Of a stretch of DNA of 12,357 nucleotides, positions 1 through 6,202 are shown in pieces. Origin of the DNA: Acidobacteriota bacterium (GTDB taxonomy: Bacteria; Acidobacteriota; Vicinamibacteria; Vicinamibacterales; SCN-69-37). The stretch's first letter is position 1. Every line of letters starts with the position of its first letter. The stretch is taken from NCBI GenBank assembly GCA_021824055.1, contig JAKALV010000076.1:1-12357 (forward strand), in the 5' to 3' direction. Both the position numbers and the translations under genes were made by a program. Below the pieces are notes generated by a model, which ran no database searches, was not told the DNA's origin, and was given only the letters and a program-made list of their open reading frames with translations.

Positions 1-79
1 CCTGTTGCGATCGAACGAGGGCCGCTGTCGCGAGAAACACCACGCTCACCGCCAAGGCCGTCGCCATCCTGGATGCCAT
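1..79 (-). CDS. Exported protein, N-terminal fragment (signal peptide only)
   Basis: This is the 5' end of a minus-strand gene that runs off the left edge. From the ATG at 79 it reads MASRMATALAVSVVFLATAA and continues LVRSQQ. A short basic start, a hydrophobic stretch of about 15 residues and a small-residue region are typical of a Sec signal peptide. A second in-frame ATG at 67 would leave an equally good signal peptide, so the start is uncertain. There is no clear Shine-Dalgarno sequence, but a TAGAAT box (91-96, minus) lies 11 nt upstream of the 79 ATG. The mature protein is outside the window, so no function can be given. The gene is divergent from the oxidoreductase at 205. Confidence 0.55.
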   Translation of the reverse strand, partial: MASRMATALAVSVVFLATAALVRSQQ

Positions 80-90
80 GGGATGGCCGC

Positions 91-96
91 ATTCTA
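91..96 (-). promoter_or_regulatory. Putative -10 box (TAGAAT) for the left-edge gene
   Basis: On the minus strand TAGAAT differs from TATAAT at one base and ends 11 nt before the ATG at 79. Transcription would start about 5 nt before that codon. No good -35 is visible; the -35 zone falls at the edge of the 27-bp repeat array. The same hexamer occurs on the plus strand at 193-198, facing the other way. Confidence 0.35.
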
Positions 97-108
97 ACCC
101 CAGCCGCC

Positions 109-189
109 GCCTGAAGTGGCTTTCCATTCCACGACGCCTGAAGTGGCTTTCCACTCCACGACGCCTGAAGTGGCTTTCCACTCCACGAA
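109..189. repeat. Three tandem 27-bp repeats in a divergent intergenic region
   Basis: Three head-to-tail copies at 109-135, 136-162 and 163-189 each begin GCCTGAAGTGGCTTTCCA. The first differs by one base in the middle (ATTCC for ACTCC) and the third at its last base. A fragment (GCCT) of a fourth copy follows at 190. There are no spacers, so this is not a CRISPR array. The block fills most of the 125-bp gap between two divergent genes and covers the expected -35 regions of both putative promoters. It could be a regulatory binding array or simply an expanded minisatellite. Confidence 0.9.
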
Positions 190-192
190 GCC

Positions 193-198
193 TAGAAT
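193..198 (+). promoter_or_regulatory. Putative -10 box (TAGAAT) giving a leaderless start at 205
   Basis: TAGAAT ends 6 nt before the ATG at 205, so the expected transcription start coincides with the A of the start codon. No Shine-Dalgarno sequence precedes this ATG, which fits a leaderless mRNA. A convincing -35 hexamer is not visible; the region 17 bp upstream lies in the third 27-bp repeat. Confidence 0.4.
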
Positions 199-204
199 CG
201 ACTC

Positions 205-1224
205 ATGCGCGTCATTGAGATTTCCGCCCCCGGCTCTGCCGATGTGCTCCGTGTCGCCGATCGCCCCGCCCCCACGCCCGGTCCTGGCGAAGTGCTGATC
301 GCCATTGAGGCGGCCGGCGTCAATCGGCCGGACCTCATGCAGCGGGAAGGCGTGTATCCCGCGCCCAAAGGCGCCACCGACATTCCCGGACTCGAAGCCG
401 CGGGCCGGATCGTGGCGCTGGGGAGCGGCAGACCGCGCTCGGCAAGCGGGCGCGCGTGGCAGGTGGGCGACGCGGTGTGCGCCTTGCTGCCGGGCGGCGG
501 GTATGCCGAGCAGTGCGTGGCGCCCGGCCTGACCTGTCTGCCGGTGCCGGCGGGGCTCACGATGGAGCAGGCGGCCGCGCTGCCCGAGACGTTCTTCACG
601 GTCTGGACGAACGTCTTCGACCGCGGGCACCTGCAATCGGGCGAGTGGCTGCTGGTCCATGGCGGCACGAGCGGCATCGGCACCACGGCCATTCAGCTGG
701 CCGCCTCGCGCGGCGCGCACGTGATCGCCACCGCCGGCAGCGTCGAGAAGTGCGCCGCGTCGGTCGCGCTGGGCGCCCAGGCGGCGATCAACTATCGCCA
801 TGAGGATTTCGTGGAGGCCGTGCGGACGCTGACGGCGCATCGCGGCGTTGACGTCATTCTCGACATCATCGGTGGCGAGTACACGGCCAGAAATCTCGCG
901 TCGCTCGCGCGCGACGGCCGGCTCGTGCAGATTGGTCTGATCGGCGGCGCCACGGCCACGATCTCGCTGACCACGATCCTGCTGCGCCGGCTGACGCTGA
1001 CCGGCTCGACGCTCAGGATCCGCACGCCGGAAGAAAAGGGCGTGATCGCGGCCGCGCTCGAGCGCGAGGCCTGGCCGCTTCTGGACAATGGCCGCGTCAA
1101 GCCGGTGATCCACCACTCGTTTCCGCTCGAGCGCGCCGCCGACGCGCACCGGATGCTGGAATCAGGTCAGGTCGTCGGCAAGCTGGTCTTGCGAAACACG
1201 ATGACGAGCGCCGCCGCGGTGTAA
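205..1224 (+). CDS. NAD(P)H-quinone oxidoreductase, zinc-independent MDR family (PIG3/QOR-like)
   Basis: The 339-residue protein belongs to the medium-chain dehydrogenase/reductase superfamily, quinone oxidoreductase branch, which uses NADPH to reduce quinones. The N-terminal GroES-like half carries the family signature VNRPDLMQREG (39-49) and DIPGLEAAGRIV (59-70). The hinge has LPETFFTVWTNVF (126-138), typical of the PIG3 group. The Rossmann half has the nucleotide-binding motif VHGGTSGIGTTAIQLA (151-166). The cysteine ligands of zinc-dependent alcohol dehydrogenases are absent. A polar insert at about residues 74-85 (SGRPRSASGRAW) interrupts the usual loop before VGD. The length is normal for the family. 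The ATG at 205 fits the conserved N-terminus (MRVIEISAPG) and has a TAGAAT box 6 nt upstream but no Shine-Dalgarno site. The last 58 bp overlap the convergent small membrane-protein gene. Its likely role is cytosolic quinone or enone detoxification; the physiological substrate cannot be read from the sequence. Confidence 0.93.
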   Translation: MRVIEISAPGSADVLRVADRPAPTPGPGEVLIAIEAAGVNRPDLMQREGVYPAPKGATDIPGLEAAGRIVALGSGRPRSASGRAWQVGDAVCALLPGGGYAEQCVAPGLTCLPVPAGLTMEQAAALPETFFTVWTNVFDRGHLQSGEWLLVHGGTSGIGTTAIQLAASRGAHVIATAGSVEKCAASVALGAQAAINYRHEDFVEAVRTLTAHRGVDVILDIIGGEYTARNLASLARDGRLVQIGLIGGATATISLTTILLRRLTLTGSTLRIRTPEEKGVIAAALEREAWPLLDNGRVKPVIHHSFPLERAADAHRMLESGQVVGKLVLRNTMTSAAAV

Positions 1225-1583
1225 ACCGCGCGCAGGACCGCGTTGGTCCAGTTGAACCACGTGGCTTCCGCCAGGCTCAGGATCAGGGCGGCGAGCAGGG
1301 CGAGCGGTACGTAGGGCCGAGCGTTAGCTCGGCCTTCTGAGGTGGCCGAGCTAAAGCTCGGCCCTACGTCCTCGCTCGGCCCTACGTGCCCGCTCGATCC
1401 AGCGGCGGCCGCCACGCTGAGGCTCCGGCCGGCAGACATCAGCGCGACACCCACCGCCACGTGCGCGGCGACCAGAATCCGATCCTGCAGGCTGCGATCC
1501 CAGAAGGTCGACAGCGCGCCCGCGACACCCATGGCCTGCAACACACCATCCGCCATCATCGCGATCCCGAGCAGTCTCTTCAT
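1167..1583 (-). CDS. Small hypothetical membrane protein with a repeat-derived insert
   Basis: I do not recognise the family. The 138-residue product begins MKRLLGIAMMADGVLQAMGV and has four hydrophobic stretches, at about 5-25, 36-60, 92-109 and 113-131. That pattern suggests a small four-helix inner-membrane protein with a short basic tail. Residues 66-92 are not hydrophobic and are encoded by the palindromic repeat at 1309-1387 (for example EGRANARPYV). The repeat therefore sits in frame in the loop between helices 2 and 3; without it the protein would have about 112 residues. The gene converges with the quinone oxidoreductase and their 3' ends overlap by 58 bp. It diverges from the kinase at 1640. 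The start at 1583 lacks a strong Shine-Dalgarno site; an AGGTGG inside the 9-bp repeats upstream is at a poor distance. The alternative is a fortuitous frame, but the membrane-helix pattern on both sides of the repeat argues for a real gene. Confidence 0.6.
   Translation of the reverse strand: MKRLLGIAMMADGVLQAMGVAGALSTFWDRSLQDRILVAAHVAVGVALMSAGRSLSVAAAAGSSGHVGPSEDVGPSFSSATSEGRANARPYVPLALLAALILSLAEATWFNWTNAVLRAVYTAAALVIVFRKTSLPTT
1309..1387. repeat. 26-bp inverted palindromic repeat element plus a partial third copy
   Basis: Arms at 1309-1334 and 1344-1369 are inverted copies of ACGTAGGGCCGAGC..GCTCGGCC with one mismatch, separated by 9 bp. Each arm is itself a palindrome (GGCCGAGC and GCTCGGCC around a 4-bp centre). 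A further half-copy, GCTCGGCCCTACGT, lies at 1374-1387. The whole can fold as two small hairpins or one large one. Its compact twin-palindrome form resembles REP/BIME-type bacterial interspersed elements. It lies inside the coding frame of the small membrane protein, adding residues 66-92. Confidence 0.9.
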
Positions 1584-1590
1584 CAGCCCC

Positions 1591-1617
1591 GCGCCACCTG
1601 CGCCACCTGCGCCACCT
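1591..1617. repeat. Three tandem copies of the 9-mer GCGCCACCT
   Basis: Perfect 9-bp units lie at 1591-1599, 1600-1608 and 1609-1617, between the divergent starts of the small membrane protein (1583, minus) and the histidine kinase (1640, plus). On the minus strand each unit contains AGGTGG, a Shine-Dalgarno-like word, but the nearest copy is more than 7 bp upstream of the 1583 ATG. Confidence 0.85.
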
Positions 1618-1622
1618 GCTGT

Positions 1623-1628
1623 TAGTAT
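1623..1628 (+). promoter_or_regulatory. Possible -10 box (TAGTAT) for the histidine kinase
   Basis: TAGTAT matches TATAAT at four of six positions and ends 11 nt before the kinase ATG at 1640, so the mRNA leader would be only about 4-5 nt. There is no Shine-Dalgarno site in front of the ATG. The same bases read on the minus strand give ATACTA, so a divergent promoter for the 1583 gene could share this AT-rich patch. Evidence is weak and positional only. Confidence 0.25.
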
Positions 1629-1639
1629 CCCCTTCGTCG

Positions 1640-3787
1640 ATGTTGAAATCGCTCGTCAGCGATCCGGTCTCCCGCATTGTGATCGCCGCGTGGACAGTGG
1701 TGGCCGTGTTGCTGCTGGCGCCGATCCTGCCGCCGGCATGGATGCGGGCCTACAGCGATCACGCGCTCGATCTGCCGTTCCTGGCGTTGATTCTGGTGGC
1801 GATCTGGTACGGCCATCGCACCATCGAGGAGCCCACGGAGCGGCGGTTCTGGCTGCTGGTGGCGACCGCATACGCATCCTGGCTGATGGTGTCGCTGCCG
1901 TATGCGGTCGTGAACCCGCGCGGCCACTGGACGATCGGCTGGAAGATCTACGCTGACCTGGGCTACCTCGCCGGGTACCTCAGCCTGATCCTGGCGATCG
2001 AACTGCAGCCGCATCGCCGCCAGACCGGATCGCTGGGCGACCGCGAGCGCCAGTTGCGCACGGTCGGGGTCATCCTGCTCACGGTCTTTCTGCTCGTGTA
2101 CTTCGTGCTCGTGCCGGCGGCGTTCAATGGCCCAAGCTACGAGACGTCGGTCCCTTCGTTCTACCTGTTCGTCGGGCTCGACGCCGTGATCGTCTTCCGG
2201 CTGCTCGTCAACCGGCGCGACGCGTGGTCGATCCGCTGGTCGTGGATCTACACCTGGATGCTCGCCGCCGCGATCCTCCTGCTCTGCGGCGACATCGTCG
2301 AACTCCTCGCGGATCTCGGCGCACTGATCGTGCCGTCCGCCACGCCATTGGATCTGCTCTGGACGACACCCTTCGCGTTGTCCGCGCTGGCCGCCCGCGC
2401 CAGCCGGGTCTCGTTTCCCGCGGAGCACCGCGTGCTGAACGAAGCCGCGGCCGTAGGCGGCGCGCTGCGTGCGGGCCACCTCCTGCTCGTGGGCGCGATG
2501 GTGCTGCCGGTGGCGCACGCCTTGTTGCAGCTGGTGCACGGGCTCGATCCGCAGACCGACGGGCCGCGCGCGGTCGTTGCCGCGCTCAGCCTGCTCGTGG
2601 TGGGTGGCCTCGCGCTCGTCGCCTACCGCCTGCTCGAACACGACCGCGAGCAGATGGAGGCGAAGGAACTGCGTCTCGTGAGCGAGTTGGGCGTGGCCCG
2701 CAAGATGGACGCCGTGGCGCGCCTGGCCGCCTCGGTCGCGCACGATTTCAGCAACCTGATCCAGATCGTCCAGGGCCGCACCGATATCCTCGCGGACCAG
2801 CTGCCGGAGGACGATCCGCTGCAGGAGGAGGTGCGCGAGATTCTCGCGGCCAGCGCACGCGCCCGCGACCTGGCGGGCCAGCTGATGGCCTTCGGCCGTA
2901 CGCAGCCGACGTCGCCCGCCACGGTCAGCCTGCACGATGTGCTCGGCCGCGCGGAGCATCTGCTCAAGCCCCTGCTCGACGAGCGCACGCGCCTGGAGAT
3001 CCGCCGCGGCGCCAACCTTGACGTCGTGCAGGTCGACCCGCTGCAGTTCGAACGCGTCATCCTGAATCTGGTCGCTAACGCCCGCGACGCCATGCCCCAC
3101 GGCGGCACCGTCACCATCGAGACATTCAATCCCGGATTCGAGAGCCTCGGCGGCCATCCCTATACCGACCTGTCGGTCGTGCAGCTCACCGTCACCGACA
3201 CCGGCATCGGCATGGAACGCAACACGATGTCGCATATCTTCGAGCCGTTCTTCAGCACCAAACACGGCCGCGGCGCCGGACTCGGGCTGGCCATTACGCA
3301 CGGCCTGATCCAGCAGGCCGGCGGATCGATCTCCGTGGACAGCCGGATCGGCGAGGGGACGACGTTCACGATCACGTTGCCGGCGGTGCGCGGCGCCGAG
3401 CCGTCTCCCGTGGAGCGCCTCTCGGAGCAGCGCGCCATTCCCGGCGCGGTCATGATCATCGAGATGGACGCGACCAACCGTCAGTTGCTGCGGCGGCTGC
3501 TCGCCGATCTCGAGCGTCCGGTGCTCACCGCCGCCACAGGACCCGAAGCGCTGCTGGTGTCCTCGCGCTATCCGGGCCCGGTGGACCTGGCGGTGGTGGA
3601 TGTGACGTGCGAAGGCGGCCGGACCATCGCGGCCCAACTGCGGGAAACGCAACCGGCTCTGCGCGCGCTGCTGCTCGCGCAGGATCAGCCCGTCGATCTG
3701 CACCCGGGGGACGTGCTGCTGCGCGAACCGTTCGAGTTGAGCGACGTGCTCGGAACAGCGAAGAAGCTGATCAATCAAAGAGCATAG
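1640..3787 (+). CDS. Membrane-bound hybrid sensor histidine kinase with degenerate C-terminal receiver
   Basis: The 715-residue protein has three parts. Residues 1-331 are hydrophobic with about nine or ten TM helices and no recognisable periplasmic sensor domain, so the signal may be sensed in the membrane. A short linker (332-355) leads to a HisKA domain with H-box SVAHDFSNLIQ and phospho-acceptor His368. The HATPase domain shows N-box NLVANARDAM (476-485), G1 DTGIGM (520-525), F-box FEPFFSTK (534-541) and G2 GRGAGLGLA (543-551), so the kinase part looks intact. Residues 604-710 resemble a receiver. The acceptor Asp654 is present (AVVDVTCEGG), but the acidic pair reads E-M-D, the conserved Thr/Ser is not evident, and the conserved Lys is Arg695 (LLREPF). 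The receiver may therefore be weakly active or a docking module. The H-box form HDFSN is of the HDFNN type common in hybrid kinases. The start at 1640 precedes a basic residue and the first helix. No response regulator lies nearby. Confidence 0.92.
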   Translation: MLKSLVSDPVSRIVIAAWTVVAVLLLAPILPPAWMRAYSDHALDLPFLALILVAIWYGHRTIEEPTERRFWLLVATAYASWLMVSLPYAVVNPRGHWTIGWKIYADLGYLAGYLSLILAIELQPHRRQTGSLGDRERQLRTVGVILLTVFLLVYFVLVPAAFNGPSYETSVPSFYLFVGLDAVIVFRLLVNRRDAWSIRWSWIYTWMLAAAILLLCGDIVELLADLGALIVPSATPLDLLWTTPFALSALAARASRVSFPAEHRVLNEAAAVGGALRAGHLLLVGAMVLPVAHALLQLVHGLDPQTDGPRAVVAALSLLVVGGLALVAYRLLEHDREQMEAKELRLVSELGVARKMDAVARLAASVAHDFSNLIQIVQGRTDILADQLPEDDPLQEEVREILAASARARDLAGQLMAFGRTQPTSPATVSLHDVLGRAEHLLKPLLDERTRLEIRRGANLDVVQVDPLQFERVILNLVANARDAMPHGGTVTIETFNPGFESLGGHPYTDLSVVQLTVTDTGIGMERNTMSHIFEPFFSTKHGRGAGLGLAITHGLIQQAGGSISVDSRIGEGTTFTITLPAVRGAEPSPVERLSEQRAIPGAVMIIEMDATNRQLLRRLLADLERPVLTAATGPEALLVSSRYPGPVDLAVVDVTCEGGRTIAAQLRETQPALRALLLAQDQPVDLHPGDVLLREPFELSDVLGTAKKLINQRA

Positions 3788-3789
3788 AC

Positions 3790-3820
3790 AGCTGGCTATT
3801 TCTTAGCTGGTTAGCTGGTT
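3790..3820. repeat. Short AGCTGGTT repeats in a convergent intergenic gap
   Basis: AGCTGGCTA at 3790-3798 is followed, after TTTCTT, by two tandem 8-mers AGCTGGTT at 3805-3812 and 3813-3820. They lie directly after the kinase stop codon. Just downstream, GTGACCTTGGACG at 3824-3836 is identical to 13 bp of the right arm of the inverted repeat at 10298-10435. The rest of this 76-bp gap shows no clear stem-loop with a T-run, so no terminator is called. Confidence 0.75.
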
Positions 3821-3863
3821 ATTGTGACCTTGGACGGGCGGCTACAGCAATGTGAAATGCGCT

Positions 3864-4718
3864 CTAATACATGGACATGAACGAGCACGAGCTCTTCGGC
3901 GCGGTTGAGGACGTGGTGGCTGCGGCGGCGTACACCAGGTCCGCAAAGAGCGCATAGCCCGTGTCGTTCGGATGGAAGCCGTCGCTGGAGAAGATGGCCG
4001 GATTGTAGAGCCGGCTGTCGCACATCATGTCCACGACGGTGGCGCCCTGGCCGGTCATCGCGTTGATCCGCGCGTTCAGACCAACCGCGATCGCCTGCAG
4101 ACCGCGCCGGTCGCTCATGGAATTACCGCTCGCGTACGGCAGCGCCGCGAGGTTCGGCAGATTCAGAATAATGATGTGCGCCTTGGGCGCGCGGGCTCTG
4201 ATGCCGGTGACCAGGGTCGCCATGTCATGACCAAAGGTCACGATCTGGGTGTTCAGCCAGCCCTCCGGATCCGCGCCGCCAAAGCCGGCCTTCACGGCAT
4301 CGCCCAGGGTGTTCGCGTCATTGCCGCCGGCGAACACCGTCACGAGCGTCGAATCGGTCTTCACGAACGGCATCTCGTCGTTCACGAAGTTGATGAGGAT
4401 GCCGCGGTTCAATCGGTTGCCGATGTCCTGAATGGTCTTGCTCAGCACCGCGCCCGGCACGCCGAGGTTCGTGAGCGTCACCGTCTTGCCGGCCGCCGTG
4501 TAGCGGCGCGCGAGCACTTGCACGTATCCGGTGCCGTTCGGGCAACTCACATACGGCAGGCACGGCACGCTGGCGCCGACGCCGTCCGCATCGCTGGCGC
4601 CGATGGCCGAATAGCTCACTGCCGAATTTGCGGCAGGATTGGTCGGCGTATTCGGATTGGTAATCACGCCGCAGGCGGAAAGCGCCAAAATCCCAGCAAA
4701 AATGCTGATCTGCTTCAT
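3864..4718 (-). CDS. SGNH/GDSL-family hydrolase, predicted lipoprotein
   Basis: The 284-residue protein starts at the ATG at 4718, giving MKQISIFAGILALSACG, a lipoprotein signal peptide with lipobox LSAC and lipidated Cys16. An ATG at 4847 is in frame but adds 43 residues without signal character and would bury the signal. SGNH esterase/lipase blocks are visible. Block I is SAIGASDADG with nucleophile Ser42 (GASD replaces GDSL). Block III is AGGND with Asn133. Block V is SSDGFHPND with Asp246 and His249 as the other triad members. A block II Gly is plausible in LGVPGAV. The family hydrolyses ester bonds in lipids, acylated sugars or polysaccharides; the substrate cannot be told here. The protein is likely anchored to a membrane in the periplasm or outer envelope. 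The C-terminus is short and Ser-rich with a late Cys (PKSSCSFMSMY). It converges with the kinase and diverges from the cytochrome operon. A Shine-Dalgarno site is weak (GAG). Confidence 0.88.
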   Translation of the reverse strand: MKQISIFAGILALSACGVITNPNTPTNPAANSAVSYSAIGASDADGVGASVPCLPYVSCPNGTGYVQVLARRYTAAGKTVTLTNLGVPGAVLSKTIQDIGNRLNRGILINFVNDEMPFVKTDSTLVTVFAGGNDANTLGDAVKAGFGGADPEGWLNTQIVTFGHDMATLVTGIRARAPKAHIIILNLPNLAALPYASGNSMSDRRGLQAIAVGLNARINAMTGQGATVVDMMCDSRLYNPAIFSSDGFHPNDTGYALFADLVYAAAATTSSTAPKSSCSFMSMY

Positions 4719-4892
4719 TGGGTCTCGTAAGGGTGCAAGGACTATTCCGCATATCGGCCGGGTCCATGCCAGCCAATAGGGCGCGGCGGCCAATTGCGGA
4801 CTCTCACGCAGCGTCCGCTGAATATCCCCCCGCCCCCTGACCGCCACGTGGATTTTCCCTAGCTAAGCCGTCAGTTCCCCAGCCCGAAAACC

Positions 4893-4908
4893 TGGCCCGC
4901 ATCTTGCT
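4893..4908 (+). promoter_or_regulatory. Putative sigma-54 (-24/-12) promoter of the cytochrome operon
   Basis: TGGCCCGCATCTTGCT matches the RpoN consensus TGGCACG-N4-TTGCW with a single mismatch (C for A) and the required 10-bp gap between the GG and GC dinucleotides. Transcription would start about 12 nt downstream of the -12 GC, near 4919, leaving a leader of about 25 nt that contains the AAAGGA ribosome site (4935-4940) before the ATG at 4945. An inverted repeat GCGGAC/GTCCGC (4796-4801, 4813-4818) lies about 80 bp upstream, where an enhancer-binding activator could sit. The rest of the 226-bp gap (4719-4944) shows nothing else I can name. Confidence 0.5.
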
Positions 4909-4944
4909 CTTTGAGCGGCTATTCGCTCGCGTAGAAAGGATCCG

Positions 4945-5403
4945 ATGCCCCGAGGTTTTCGCAACTACGCCCATGTCTTTCGTATGGCCGGCCTCTTTGG
5001 CATCGGCATCGCCATCTTCCTCGTTGCGCGTTGGATTCTGGTGCCGGCCGACTTCGGGCGTTACGGGTTCTACCGCGCCGGCGCGCTGAAAGAGATCGTC
5101 GCTCAGCCGATGGCCTACGCCGGCCACGAGAGCTGCGCGGAGTGCCACACCGACATCATCGATCAGCGCAAAGGCACCAAGCACGAGCATGTCAACTGCG
5201 AAGCGTGCCACGGTCCGCTGGCGACGCACGCGAGCGGTGACGTGATGAAGCCCGGCAAGCCGGATCCGAAGACCGTGTGCCTGCCGTGCCACGCCAGGAT
5301 GGACGGCCGCCCGAAGTCGCAGCCGCAGGTGGACGTCAAGGAACATGCCGGCGACGCGCTCTGCACTGATTGCCACAAGCCGCATTCCCCCAAGATTCAG
5401 TAA
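4945..5403 (+). CDS. Membrane-anchored tetraheme cytochrome c
   Basis: The 152-residue protein has one N-terminal membrane segment (about 14-33, RMAGLFGIGIAIFLVARWIL) that likely anchors it with the heme domain in the periplasm. Four CXXCH heme-c sites are present: CAECH (64-68), CEACH (85-89), CLPCH (112-116) and CTDCH (140-144). Extra His residues (61, 80, 82, 95, 134, 147) could act as distal ligands for bis-His hemes, as in cytochrome c3/c7 and NrfB-type carriers. It is shorter than pentaheme NrfB. It is the first gene of an operon with the FeS and NrfD proteins, which suggests it exchanges electrons with them. AAAGGA at 4935-4940 is a good ribosome site. The gap to the next gene is 16 bp. 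It is probably the redox exit or entry point of a quinone-linked complex; its external partner is not encoded here. Confidence 0.93.
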   Translation: MPRGFRNYAHVFRMAGLFGIGIAIFLVARWILVPADFGRYGFYRAGALKEIVAQPMAYAGHESCAECHTDIIDQRKGTKHEHVNCEACHGPLATHASGDVMKPGKPDPKTVCLPCHARMDGRPKSQPQVDVKEHAGDALCTDCHKPHSPKIQ

Positions 5404-5419
5404 CAGGAGCCATTGAGTC

Positions 5420-6193
5420 ATGTCCGCCGACGCCACACCTGATCGTCGAGAGTTTCTGAAAGACAGCGGCAAATGGATCCTGCTGACGGGAGCGGCGACG
5501 CTCGCGTGGGATTACGTCGTGCAGGGCGCGCCCGAACAGGCGCCCAACTACAACGCCACCGACCACTGGTGGGGCATGATCATCGACATCGAGAAGTGCA
5601 TCGGCTGCGGGAACTGCGTGCGCGCGTGCAAGGCCGAGAACGGCGTGCCGATGACCGACGATGCGTTCCGTACGTGGGTCGAGCGCTACACGATTCTGCC
5701 CGACGAACCGGACAAGCCGATCGTGGAATCACCCAACGGCGGCTACGATGGCTTCCTCGATCTCAAGCAGCACGACGGCGCCAAAGTCTTCTTCGTGCCG
5801 AAGCTCTGCAATCACTGCGCCCACTCGCCGTGCGTGCAGGTCTGTCCGGTGGGCGCCACGTTCGAAAGCCCGGATGGCGTCGTGCTCGTCGACAAGACGC
5901 GCTGCCTCGGCTGCCGCTACTGCGTGCAGGCCTGCCCCTACGGCTGCCGTTACATCGATCCGCGCACCGAGACGGTCGACAAGTGCACCCTCTGCTACCA
6001 CCGCATCACCAAAGGGCAGACGACGGCGTGCTGCGAGGTATGTCCGACGGGCGCGCGGCAGCTCGTCGACTTGAAGAATCCGAAGGATCCGGTTCACGAG
6101 TTCATGCGCACGCACATGGTGCATGTGCTTAAACCCCAGATGGCCACGGGCGCGAAGGTCTACTACAACGCGCTCGACGGCGCGGTCAGGTAG
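5420..6193 (+). CDS. Tat-exported 4x[4Fe-4S] electron-transfer protein (NrfC/HybA/DmsB-like)
   Basis: The 257-residue protein begins with a twin-arginine signal (DRREFLKDSG, Arg9-Arg10) followed by a hydrophobic stretch, so a periplasmic location is expected; the signal may remain as an anchor. Four cysteine clusters follow the HybA/NrfC/DmsB pattern: CIGCGNCVRAC (60-70), CNHCAHSPCVQVC (130-142), CLGCRYCVQAC (162-172), and C189/C192 with C204/C208. All sixteen ligands are present, with an extra Cys205. Such subunits form an iron-sulfur wire between a membrane quinone-reactive subunit and a periplasmic redox partner. The AGGAG at 5405-5409 is well placed before the ATG at 5420. The stop codon overlaps the ribosome site of the NrfD-like gene that follows, so translation is probably coupled. 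Its neighbours, a tetraheme cytochrome and NrfD, point to a quinol:cytochrome module rather than a molybdoenzyme subunit, since no catalytic subunit is adjacent. Confidence 0.94.
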   Translation: MSADATPDRREFLKDSGKWILLTGAATLAWDYVVQGAPEQAPNYNATDHWWGMIIDIEKCIGCGNCVRACKAENGVPMTDDAFRTWVERYTILPDEPDKPIVESPNGGYDGFLDLKQHDGAKVFFVPKLCNHCAHSPCVQVCPVGATFESPDGVVLVDKTRCLGCRYCVQACPYGCRYIDPRTETVDKCTLCYHRITKGQTTACCEVCPTGARQLVDLKNPKDPVHEFMRTHMVHVLKPQMATGAKVYYNALDGAVR

Positions 6194-6202
6194 GAGCGGC
6201 AG

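Noticed and set aside
109..189. A CRISPR array
   Set aside because: The 27-bp units are directly adjacent with no spacers, there are only three, and no cas gene is near.
94..1149. A 351-codon open frame on the minus strand, partly repetitive at its end
   Set aside because: It lies antisense to a clear oxidoreductase, its translation is Arg/Ala/His-rich without domain features, and the repetition is only the 27-bp repeats read in frame. GC-rich codon usage leaves the antisense frame open.
1622..3778. A 718-codon open frame on the minus strand
   Set aside because: It is the antisense shadow of the histidine kinase; the product is low-complexity Arg/Gln/His-rich, with no recognisable motif.
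4719..4847. A longer N-terminus for the SGNH lipoprotein starting at 4847
   Set aside because: The added 43 residues would bury the lipobox signal peptide that begins at the ATG at 4718.
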